A stretch of DNA of 48,054 nucleotides from Kiritimatiellia bacterium (lineage in GTDB: Bacteria; Verrucomicrobiota; Kiritimatiellia; CAIQIC01; Lenti-01): positions 1 to 48,054 of the forward strand of contig JAQUJC010000017.1 in the NCBI GenBank assembly GCA_028681135.1, in the 5' to 3' direction. The notes under the pieces are model-generated. The model ran no database searches, was not told where the DNA came from, and worked only from the letters and a program-made list of their open reading frames with translations. The position numbers and the translations under genes are program-made. Positions 41,502 to 48,054 of the stretch are shown here, piece after piece; positions within the stretch are counted from its first letter, which is position 1; each line of letters starts with the position of its first letter.

Positions 41502-42248
41502 TTACTCCGCAAAGAGCCGCTGTGTTCCCAGCCCCCATTTGCCCAAGCGGTAGGCCAGGGCGACACGCAGGCACCCGAGACCGTAGCGAACGCTGCGGCG
41601 GAAATTGATCGAGGAGGCTTCCGGGAAATAGAGCGTGGGACAACTGACTTCGGCAATGAAGACCCCCCGCCAGAGAATTTGGGCAAGCATCTCGTTGTCG
41701 AAGACAAAGTCGTCAGAGTTTTTCTCCAGCGGCAGGCGTTCAAGCAAGTCGCGCGAGAAGGCCCGGTAGCCGGTATGGTATTCGGAGAGTTTGGCACCCA
41801 GCAGCAGGTTTTCAACAAAGGTCAGCCCACGGTTGGCGACGTACTTCCACCACGGCATACCGCCCGCCAGCGACCCCCCGCCCAGGATGCGCGAGCCCAG
41901 CACGCATTCGTAGAGTCCGCTGGCAATCAGGCTGGCCATGGCCGGAATCAGCTTGGGGGTGTACTGGTAGTCCGGATGCACCATGATGACCACATCGGCA
42001 CCATCGGCCAGCGCCAGCCGATAGCAGGTCTTCTGGTTGCCGCCATAGCCCAGATTCTGCTCATGCACGTGCACGTGCACGTGGGGCAGCTCCCGCGCCA
42101 TGGCCGCTGTCTCGTCACGGCTGGCGTCGTCCACGACAATCACGCGGTCCACGACCCCCTGAGCCATCACCTCGTCATAGGTTTTCCGTAACGTCTTGGC
42201 CGCATTGTACGCCGGCATCACCACCACGATTTTTTTGTCATGAATCAT
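41502..42248 (-). CDS. Glycosyltransferase family 2 (polyprenyl-phosphate type)
   Basis: A 248-residue GT-A-fold enzyme. The nucleotide-binding region has VVVMPAYNAAKTL, VIVVDDASRDET and VIMVHPDYQY (the D-x-D-like metal site). The acceptor half has LGSRILGGGSLAGGMPWWKY, GYRAFSRDLLERLP and FDNEMLAQ. This pattern is like dolichol- or undecaprenyl-phosphate sugar synthases (DPM1-like) without membrane helices. Its product could be the lipid-linked sugar used by the GT-C proteins at 25028-35713, but that is inference. An alternating HVHVHVH stretch near residues 56-62 is encoded by repeated GCACGT hexamers. It starts 9 bp after lepB and ends close to a REP array. Confidence 0.85.
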   Translation of the reverse strand: MIHDKKIVVVMPAYNAAKTLRKTYDEVMAQGVVDRVIVVDDASRDETAAMARELPHVHVHVHEQNLGYGGNQKTCYRLALADGADVVIMVHPDYQYTPKLIPAMASLIASGLYECVLGSRILGGGSLAGGMPWWKYVANRGLTFVENLLLGAKLSEYHTGYRAFSRDLLERLPLEKNSDDFVFDNEMLAQILWRGVFIAEVSCPTLYFPEASSINFRRSVRYGLGCLRVALAYRLGKWGLGTQRLFAE

Positions 42249-42257
42249 CGTTATTCC

Positions 42258-43376
42258 TTATAGCGATAGGCCCCAATGCGGCCCCAGCGGCCAATAGACG
42301 AAGAATGAGGGCCCGACGAGGGCCTTTTGCGGCACCGCCCCGAAGTAGCGCCCATCCAGGCTCGAGGTGGTATTATCACCAAAGGGCAGAAACTCCCGGG
42401 GGCCCACCAGGATGGCGGACTGCTCACTATGCAGCCGCGCCTTGGGCCGCGGCACATAACCGTGGTAGGCCGGATCTTCGACCTGCCGCCGGAACACCTG
42501 CGGTTCCGTGACCGGTTTGCCATCCACCACCAGATGGCGGTCTCGGATCGCGATGGTCTCGCCGGGCAACCCCACCAGGCGCTTGATATAGAACGTATCC
42601 GGGCGAATCCGAAACTGGTCTTTGTTGGGGATATGGTTGGTGTCGAATACGACGACTTGCCCGCGCTTGGGGCGGGTGAAGTGAAAGAACACCTTATTGA
42701 CGAAAATATGGTCGCCAATGCGCACCCGCCCCGAGGCAATGACCTTCCCTTTTTGCACTGGGTCGCCCAGGTTGACATGCAGTTTCATGCTCTGGTCTGG
42801 ATCGAAGAACGGACTGTCGGGCTTGCGGGTCATGCGCAGCAAATGGACTTCGCGTCCGACCTGAAAGGCATGCTGATCGTCCTGTTTGCCCAGATACTCC
42901 AGGATGCCCGAATCGCGGGCCTTGATTTCGACATAACGCTCACCGAACAGCGCCAGGTTCACAAGGCTCAGCGGCGGATAATCAAACCATTGCCGACTCT
43001 CCTGGGGACGAGCGGTGACACCATTAAGCGTCGGTTGCATCGAGCCGGTGGGAATTTTGAAGGGCTGGATAAAATAGGTCCGGCAGGCCATGGCCAGTGA
43101 AATCGCCACCACCAAGACTTCCACATTCTCGCGCCACTTGGGAAAGGGGCGCGGGGGCATCAGGCGTTCGGCGGCGTTGGCGGCGGCCTCGCTGGCGGCC
43201 AGCATCCCGTCCCACTCCCGCGCAGACCAGGTGGCCTGCAAGGTTTCAGCGGCGGCGTGGGCTGCTGCCAAATCCGCTTCTGGCGCAACATCCTCGCGCA
43301 TATGTAGCGCGTGACGCACCATGTGGCCCGCCGCTTGTACCCCTTTTTTTACGCGCCGCTTCTCAAAAAAGTTCAT
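42258..43376 (-). CDS. lepB: Signal peptidase I
   Basis: The membrane serine protease that removes signal peptides from exported proteins. The catalytic Ser-Lys dyad is visible: S112 in IPTGSMQPTL and K265 in FYIKRLVGLPGE. Box E is FGDNTTSSLDGRYFG. One membrane helix (VEVLVVAISLAMACRTYFI, about 86-104) precedes the dyad. At 372 residues it is longer than usual, because of an Ala-rich helical N-terminus (about 15-75) and an insert between boxes B and C (about 120-225, with RDSGILEYLGK and SMKLHVNLGDPVQKG). It follows lepA, as in many bacteria, after a 181-bp gap with repeats. Its clients would include the exported proteins listed here. Confidence 0.93.
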   Translation of the reverse strand: MNFFEKRRVKKGVQAAGHMVRHALHMREDVAPEADLAAAHAAAETLQATWSAREWDGMLAASEAAANAAERLMPPRPFPKWRENVEVLVVAISLAMACRTYFIQPFKIPTGSMQPTLNGVTARPQESRQWFDYPPLSLVNLALFGERYVEIKARDSGILEYLGKQDDQHAFQVGREVHLLRMTRKPDSPFFDPDQSMKLHVNLGDPVQKGKVIASGRVRIGDHIFVNKVFFHFTRPKRGQVVVFDTNHIPNKDQFRIRPDTFYIKRLVGLPGETIAIRDRHLVVDGKPVTEPQVFRRQVEDPAYHGYVPRPKARLHSEQSAILVGPREFLPFGDNTTSSLDGRYFGAVPQKALVGPSFFVYWPLGPHWGLSL

Positions 43377-43557
43377 GACCTGTCCCGTTGTTTAACCCGT
43401 TGGCTGGAGGGACGACCTCTGTGTCGCCCAGGCGTTCCCGACCGGTCGGGACGGAGTGCGCCCCTCCAGAAATCCTGATCCTGTTTTCCTGTCGTTTCCT
43501 GTTTTCCTGCTACAATCACCAGGCTGTTTTATTGAGTCCATCAGTTCGGATTCCGTA
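43377..43557. other. lepA-lepB gap with dispersed repeat
   Basis: Contains TTTTCCTGTCGTTTCCTGTT (43484-43503) and its continuation. A nearly identical 34-bp copy lies at 45542-45575 in the next gap of the same operon. CCGACCGGTCGG (43439-43450) is a short palindrome. No gene is seen. Confidence 0.55.
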
Positions 43558-45435
43558 TCATTGCTTAGACTTCAGGACCGCGATAAACGCCTCCTGGGGA
43601 ATGCCCACCTTGCCAAACTGCTTCATGCGCTTCTTGCCTTCCTTCTGTTTTTCCAACAATTTGCGCTTGCGGGTAATATCGCCGCCGTAGCATTTGGCCG
43701 TTACGTCCTTGCGATAGGCGCGCACGGTCGTACGGGCAATAATTTTGGCCCCGATGGCGGCCTGGACTGCGATCGAAAACTGCTGCGGCGGAATCAAGTC
43801 CACCAGGACGTCGCAAATCTGTCGCCCGCGGGCTTCAGCCTTGTCGCGATGCACAATGCACGAAAACGCCTCTACGGCTTCGCCATGCACCAGGATGTCC
43901 AGCTTGACCAGGTCATCCTCGCGATAGCCGGCTTCTTCGTAATCCATCGAGGCATAGCCACGCGAGAGGCTTTTCAGGCGGTCGTGGAAATCGATCAGGA
44001 TTTCGTTGAGCGGCATGATGCAGGTCAGCATGACGCGCTTGGCATCCAGGCTTTCGGTGCGGTCAATTGTTCCACGCTTATCCATCACCAGTTTCATCAT
44101 ATCGCCGATCTGGTCACCCATACAGATCAGGAACATCTTAACGACCGGCTCTTCAATGGCCGCGATCTCGCTCGGGTCCGGCATAAAAATTGGATTATCG
44201 ATATTCTTTATTGTGCCGTCATTCAAACACACGCGATAGACCACGCCCGGATAGGTCGCGATGATATCGCATTCATATTCACGGCGCAGGCGCTCCTGCA
44301 CAATTTCCATGTGCAGCAAGCCGAGGAATCCGCAGCGGAAGCCGAAGCCCAGCGCCACGCTCGACTCGGTCTGGACCTGGAATGAACTGTCGTTGAGCGC
44401 CAGTTTTTCCAGGGAGTACTTGAGTTTTTCGTAATCGTCGGCATCGATCGGATACAGCCCTGTAAACACCATGGGGTGCATGGCCTTGAATCCCGTCATG
44501 AGGTGCGTCGTCGGTGAGCGTGCGCTGGTGATGGTATCACCGACCAAGATTTCCGCGGTGTTCTTGATGTTCGCCATCAGATAGCCCACCTGCCCCGCCT
44601 CCAAGGTCTCCACCGGCATCGGCTTGGGAATAAAAATACCCACTTCCTTGATTTCGTAATCCTTGCCGGTGCCCATCAGCCGGATGCGGTCGCCGCGGCG
44701 GATCGCCCCATCGAACATCCGGACATAGATCACCCCGCCACGGAAGGTGTCATATTCCGAATCGAACACCAGCCCGCGCACCTCGCCCGGATGCAACGCC
44801 CGCGGCGGGGGAATGCGCGCCACCAGCGCCTCGAGCACCTCGGCCACCCCCGCGCCAGTCTTGGCGCTGACGCGACAGCATTCCTCGCGTGGAATGGCAA
44901 AAATATCTTCGATCTGCTGCTCCACGGTCTCGACATCCGCCGCCGCCATGTCGGTTTTGTTAAGCACCGGAATAATTTTGATATGGCTGTCTAGCGCCAG
45001 GAACGCATGGGCCACGGTCTGGGCCTCGACCCCCTGGGTGGCATCCACCACCAGCAATGCGCCTTCGCAGGCGGCCAGGCTGCGGCTAACCTCGTAGGAG
45101 AAATCCACATGACCGGGCGTGTCGATGAAATTAAACTCGTAGGTATGCCCGTCCCGGGCCTGATACTTCATGGTTACCGGATGCGCCTTGATCGTGATGC
45201 CGCGCTCACGCTCCAGCTCCATGTCATCGAGCAGCTGGTCGCGCCGGTCGCGCAGCGCCACCGATTCCGTCAGCTCCAGCAGCCGGTCGGAGAGCGTCGT
45301 CTTGCCGTGGTCAATGTGCGCAATAATGCTGAAATTGCGAGTGCGCGCTAACATCTGTTCCCGCCCGGGAGAAATCGTCGGCGTGGTTGCCGGAGGCGTG
45401 GGTCCATTGTTTTCTTTGTAGAATTTCGTTGCCAT
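43558..45435 (-). CDS. lepA: Elongation factor 4 (LepA)
   Basis: A ribosome-associated GTPase that acts on translocated or stalled ribosomes and influences initiation and biogenesis. The G motifs are AHIDHGKTTLSDRLLE (P-loop), DTPGHVDF and NKTDMA, and the RGITIKAH switch region is present. The EF-G-like domains follow (FRCGFLGLLHMEIVQERL) and the LepA-specific C-terminal domain ends with YGGDITRKRKLLEKQKEGKKRMK. At 625 residues it is about 25 longer than usual: the N-terminal stretch KFYKENNGPTPPATTPTISP is extra, and ATG 45354 (MLARTRNFSIIAH) would give the standard length. It lies between rpe and lepB on the same strand. Confidence 0.95.
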   Translation of the reverse strand: MATKFYKENNGPTPPATTPTISPGREQMLARTRNFSIIAHIDHGKTTLSDRLLELTESVALRDRRDQLLDDMELERERGITIKAHPVTMKYQARDGHTYEFNFIDTPGHVDFSYEVSRSLAACEGALLVVDATQGVEAQTVAHAFLALDSHIKIIPVLNKTDMAAADVETVEQQIEDIFAIPREECCRVSAKTGAGVAEVLEALVARIPPPRALHPGEVRGLVFDSEYDTFRGGVIYVRMFDGAIRRGDRIRLMGTGKDYEIKEVGIFIPKPMPVETLEAGQVGYLMANIKNTAEILVGDTITSARSPTTHLMTGFKAMHPMVFTGLYPIDADDYEKLKYSLEKLALNDSSFQVQTESSVALGFGFRCGFLGLLHMEIVQERLRREYECDIIATYPGVVYRVCLNDGTIKNIDNPIFMPDPSEIAAIEEPVVKMFLICMGDQIGDMMKLVMDKRGTIDRTESLDAKRVMLTCIMPLNEILIDFHDRLKSLSRGYASMDYEEAGYREDDLVKLDILVHGEAVEAFSCIVHRDKAEARGRQICDVLVDLIPPQQFSIAVQAAIGAKIIARTTVRAYRKDVTAKCYGGDITRKRKLLEKQKEGKKRMKQFGKVGIPQEAFIAVLKSKQ

Positions 45436-45591
45436 AAATTGTTAATTGATCGCGCCTAACGGCCTTGCTCTAGCCGGTTCCGTTGGGGCCAGCATCGGCG
45501 CCCAGCGGGCGCAGCGTCAACAAAGCCTCCCGATCTTTCCTATTTTCCTGTCGTTTCCTGTTGTCCTGCTAAAATCCCGGCCTTCGTGGCA
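45436..45591. other. rpe-lepA gap with dispersed repeat
   Basis: Carries the second copy of the TTTCCTGTCGTTTCCTGTT-type repeat (45542-45575) and CGCCCAGCGGGCGCAGCGTC (45499-45518). No promoter could be fixed. Confidence 0.55.
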
Positions 45592-46269
45592 CTAGCCGCC
45601 GGCCTTCCGGGCCGATTCAATCTTCCGGCGCATGTCGGCAATGGCATCGCGCATGTCGGGTGCCCGGAAGAGGAACGAGCCCGCCAGCAATACATTGGCG
45701 CCGGCGGCGGCGCAGCGTGCGCCGGTATCGGCTGTGATACCGCCATCCACCGCAATATCCACGTGCGGAAGGCGCTGGGCCACCTCGGCGATTTTGGCCA
45801 GACCGCCTTCGATGAACGCCTGGCCGCCAAATCCCGGATGCACCGTCATGATCAAGACCTCGTCGAGCAGGTCCTCGAATCCCTCCAGGGCCGCCACCGG
45901 CGTTTCCGGGTTCAAGGTCACCCCCGCGCGTTTGCCGGCCGCGCGGATACCCGCCAACGTCGCGCGCAAATCACCTGCCGCCTCCACATGGATCAGCACG
46001 GTATCCGCCCCGGCCTCGACAAACCGTGGCGCGTAAATATCCGGCCGCATCACCATCAAATGCACATTCAGATAGGCATCGGGCAATTCGTCGCGCACCG
46101 CCCGCAGGATATCGGGGCCCATTGTCAAATTGGGCACAAAGTGCCCATCCATGATATCGACGTGCAGGCCATCGGCCCCCGCCTCCATCGCCCGGCGACA
46201 CTCCTCCGCCAGATAGCCCATGCGTGCGGACAGGATTGAGGGTAAAATCAAAATGGAGGGGGATGTCAT
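45592..46269 (-). CDS. rpe: Ribulose-phosphate 3-epimerase
   Basis: Interconverts D-ribulose 5-phosphate and D-xylulose 5-phosphate in the pentose phosphate pathway. The TIM-barrel signatures are all present: ILPSILSARMGYL, LHVDIMDGHFVPNLTMGP, LNVHLMV, LIHVEA, VLIMTVHPGFGGQAFIEG and VDIAVDGGITADTG. The metal ligands (His and Asp in HVDIMD, His in NVHLMV, Asp in VDGGI) appear intact. It has 225 residues from ATG 46269; the frame extends to 46290, but the added residues are not conserved. It heads the rpe-lepA-lepB-GT2 group. Confidence 0.93.
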   Translation of the reverse strand: MTSPSILILPSILSARMGYLAEECRRAMEAGADGLHVDIMDGHFVPNLTMGPDILRAVRDELPDAYLNVHLMVMRPDIYAPRFVEAGADTVLIHVEAAGDLRATLAGIRAAGKRAGVTLNPETPVAALEGFEDLLDEVLIMTVHPGFGGQAFIEGGLAKIAEVAQRLPHVDIAVDGGITADTGARCAAAGANVLLAGSFLFRAPDMRDAIADMRRKIESARKAGG

Positions 46270-46943
46270 AGCGAGGCAGTATAGAAACAACGCGGGCGTG
46301 GAGTACAGGAGGAAATGGCGTGGGCGGGTGAGGCGCGAAATAATCCAACTCTGTCAAATCGGACAGAGGCACCAGATCGGTTTCCGGCCCACGCCCATGT
46401 TGATCAGGATAAACAGGATGTTACGGGATAGATGGAAGGGGGATCAGCGAGCAGCCAGGGAGGCCCTTAACCTGGATTATTCAGGCTAAATCTGCCCCAA
46501 ATCCGATTATTCATCCCCGTGCACCGCCCACCAGCGGTGGAGGCCCCAAGGCCAATTTTCTTACATCCACTTATTACATAAGCGGTTATTGGAAATCCTT
46601 TCAGGGGATTTAGGGCCGGGAGTGGAGGCAACCCACTAACTCTGGAAGGGGCCGCAAAGCGGACGTATTACCAACGGGGATGAGCGCAGGGGGAGAGGAC
46701 GGCGGAAAACCCTTCGCCTTCGCCCCCAGCTCCTCCCCGCCCTCCATCGGGCAAATTCCCTCGCAACAGGGCAATTCCTGTCAAATGTTAACCGTTTGAC
46801 GATAATTTTTGTCTTTTGGGGGCTTTTTCCGCGGTTTTTTGGCCTTTTCATCGATTTTTTTGACTTCTGGGCATGATTTCCGTCTTTTTCTTGCTACATA
46901 ACTCATTGATATTCATTTTGATATAAATTAGCGACCAAAATCC
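46270..46943. other. Long noncoding gap
   Basis: Separates the divergent rpe and lipoprotein genes. Holds the CCTGGATTATTCAGG palindrome (46471-46485) and a T-rich area with CTTTTTCCGCGG (46822-46833). The promoter for rpe should be in its left part. No gene is seen. Confidence 0.55.
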
Positions 46944-46999
46944 TAACACTTTCCTAACATTTTACTTGATTTTAACCATTTCCTAACATATGTTTAACA
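46944..46999 (+). promoter_or_regulatory. TAACA direct repeats at 11-bp spacing
   Basis: TAACA or TAACC stands at 46944, 46955, 46973, 46984 and 46995. Two and then three copies are in an 11-bp register, the period of PhoB/OmpR-type response-regulator boxes. The group ends 58 bp before the lipoprotein start. The regulator is unknown. Confidence 0.45.
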
Positions 47000-47056
47000 T
47001 AACCAGAACAAAGGGAAGCGCAAGCCAAAGCACCCCTCACCCAACCGGAGGACGAT

Positions 47057-47509
47057 ATGAAGCCTGTGAAACAGATAATCGGGACCGTTCTGGGAGGGAT
47101 TTTCGTAATTTTGGCACCGGGGTGCGCCTCCATGGACATCGCCCCGCCGGTAGCCAAGGTTTATCACCAATCCCGACAGATTCGATACGCGAGCCGGGAC
47201 GGTGCCGATATTTGGCAAACGCCGAAAGAGACCGCCACGCGCAAAGCGGGCAACTGCGTCGACAAGGCCATCTATCTGAATGACCTGTTGCAGCAACAAG
47301 GCTATGACGCCCGATTGGCGTTTGGCATCGTGCGGCGCCCGAGTGGCAATGCCGGACACGCCTGGGTCGTGCTTAATAAGGATACCATTCTGGACCCGAC
47401 CGATGGCTGGATCACCCAAACGAATAATTGGGTCTATGTGGAATACCGTTTCCCGGTAAATGAATTCAACGAGAGCTATCTGCAAGCGCGTATCGCCCAG
47501 GGGGAATAA
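47057..47509 (+). CDS. Transglutaminase-like cysteine peptidase lipoprotein
   Basis: A 150-residue lipoprotein. The signal peptide ends in the lipobox LAPGC (Cys about 23), so signal peptidase II and Lnt would process it. The mature domain has the transglutaminase-like Cys-His-Asp triad: C67 in KAGNCVDKAIYLNDLL, H101 in GNAGHAWVVL and D113 in TILDPTDGW. Members of this fold cleave or cross-link amide bonds, sometimes in peptidoglycan or surface proteins; the target here is unknown. GGAG at 47047-47050 lies about 6 bp before ATG 47057. Direct TAACA repeats upstream suggest control by a response regulator. Confidence 0.8.
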   Translation: MKPVKQIIGTVLGGIFVILAPGCASMDIAPPVAKVYHQSRQIRYASRDGADIWQTPKETATRKAGNCVDKAIYLNDLLQQQGYDARLAFGIVRRPSGNAGHAWVVLNKDTILDPTDGWITQTNNWVYVEYRFPVNEFNESYLQARIAQGE

Positions 47510-47527
47510 GCACGAGGCCTAATCGTT

Positions 47528-47540
47528 GGGGTCAGCCCTT
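47528..47540. repeat. Solo REP-like core
   Basis: GGGGTCAGCCCTT, matching the inverted repeats of the transposase at 3917-4954. It lies 18 bp after the lipoprotein stop. Confidence 0.55.
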
Positions 47541-47830
47541 AAAATATAACTTACTGGCGCGCCGCAACCACATTATTCTGGACATCTGCCACCCCGCAGC
47601 GGGAGACTATCCGCCACTGACCAGGCACTATTGGACGAGGTTCTCGGAGCGGCCCCGCCCCCGTCGGATGCAGCCAGCGAATTCGCTCTCTCCGACGCCG
47701 CACCACCCTCCTCCCCGGACACCGCTCCCTAGTGGGGGGGGGCGGGCAAGATTCAATATTCAATGTTCAATGTTCAACATTCAAGTGAGGGGGAAGGGCC
47801 GCCATTTTTGACAGAATTTACAGGATTTTC
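47541..47830. other. Noncoding gap
   Basis: No gene is seen. Contains a G9 run near 47734-47742, the heptamer tract at 47748-47782 and a GACAGAATTTACAGGATTTT stretch (47809-47828); a related TTTACAGGATT stretch lies near 11030-11040. Confidence 0.5.
47748..47782 (-). repeat. Heptamer tract, five units
   Basis: AAGATTC, AATATTC, AATGTTC, AATGTTC, AACATTC; on the minus strand GANNNTT. Same family and unit number as the tracts flanking the four-helix-bundle gene, but here with no gene beside it. Confidence 0.85.
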
Positions 47831-48038
47831 ATCCACCGGGCTTGCCCCGGTGTGCTTAAGGTTGCGCAGCACTAATCGCTGCATGGCCAACCTAAACTAT
47901 CCCCGGGACAAGCCTGGGGGATTTTCCACCCCTCAAAAGCTGCCCATCCACCGGGCTTGCCCCGGTGTGCTTAAGGTTGCGCAGCACTAATCGCTGCATG
48001 GCCAACCTAAACTATCCCCGGGACAAGCCCGGGGGATT
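47831..48038. repeat. Two tandem REPIN-like elements
   Basis: Units 47831-47923 and 47946-48038 (period 115 bp). Each has arm CCACCGGGCTTGCCCCGG, then GTGCTTAAGGTTGCGCAGC, a short loop, GCTGCATGGCCAACCTAAAC, and the inverted arm CCCGGGACAAGCC(C/T)GGGGG. The whole unit can fold as one long hairpin. Confidence 0.85.
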
Positions 48039-48054
48039 TTCCACCCCTCAAAAG

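Noticed and set aside
46270-47056. RNA gene or origin in the long gap
   Set aside because: No tRNA-like fold, DnaA-box cluster or riboswitch core could be recognised by eye; only AT-rich DNA and the TAACA repeats.

Overview
The window reads as chromosomal DNA of a GC-rich, Gram-negative bacterium. Two sorting signals of the PEP-CTERM type, a lamin-tail/Ig-like surface protein, lipid A and lipoprotein genes (pagL-like, lnt), TolQ/TolR homologues and large TPR membrane glycosyltransferases together fit the PVC group (Kiritimatiellota, Lentisphaerota or Verrucomicrobiota). That placement is inference from gene content; no rRNA or tRNA gene was seen.

Layout. Bases 1-2004 hold a broken gene end, a GT4 glycosyltransferase and a PagL-type lipid A deacylase. 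They are followed by a decayed DUF4338-ISAs1 insertion sequence (1969-3756, minus) and a REP-type tyrosine transposase bounded by an 18-bp inverted repeat (3859-4999). An AEC transporter, a 1065-residue LTD/Ig-like secreted protein (minus) and a nitrilase-family amidohydrolase follow. From 11379 to 20050 runs a tightly coupled operon: TPR protein, secreted nuclease-TPR fusion, TPR protein, TolQ/ExbB, two TolR/ExbD and a membrane-anchored VWA protein. Two guest genes, GxxExxY and four-helix-bundle, sit in its junctions, and GNAT and M20 peptidase genes follow. On the minus strand are lnt and prfB; prfB keeps the programmed +1 frameshift at CUU UGA C. From 25028 to 35713 five polytopic GT-C-type proteins lie head to tail: three TMTC-like with C-terminal TPRs and two STT3-like. 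Next come a cyclophilin-like secreted protein and a tandem duplication of about 1.3 kb carrying identical PEP-CTERM genes. A double-domain Y1 transposase follows, embedded in palindromic repeat arrays. The minus-strand group rpe, lepA, lepB and a GT2 gene closes the dense part, and a transglutaminase-like lipoprotein and tandem REPIN-like repeats end the window.

What stands out. (1) The gene at 40293-41159 has two Y1 halves. The first has lost its HUH histidines (Ala-Leu-Ala instead) but keeps a candidate tyrosine; the second keeps His-Ile-His. It sits between arrays of a palindrome (GGGCTTGCCCC) that elsewhere forms about 93-bp paired hairpins, so it looks like an unusual REPIN-RAYT system. 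(2) Heptamer tracts of the form (GRNNATT)n, usually of five units, occur at operon junctions. Two of them, in opposite orientation, bracket the four-helix-bundle gene, while a CACAGAG-type inverted repeat brackets the GxxExxY gene. This suggests small cassette-like insertions with stem-forming ends. (3) A Staphylococcal-nuclease domain with apparently intact catalytic residues is fused to a TPR scaffold inside a TolQR-like motor operon whose last member carries a VWA domain rather than a recognisable TonB domain.
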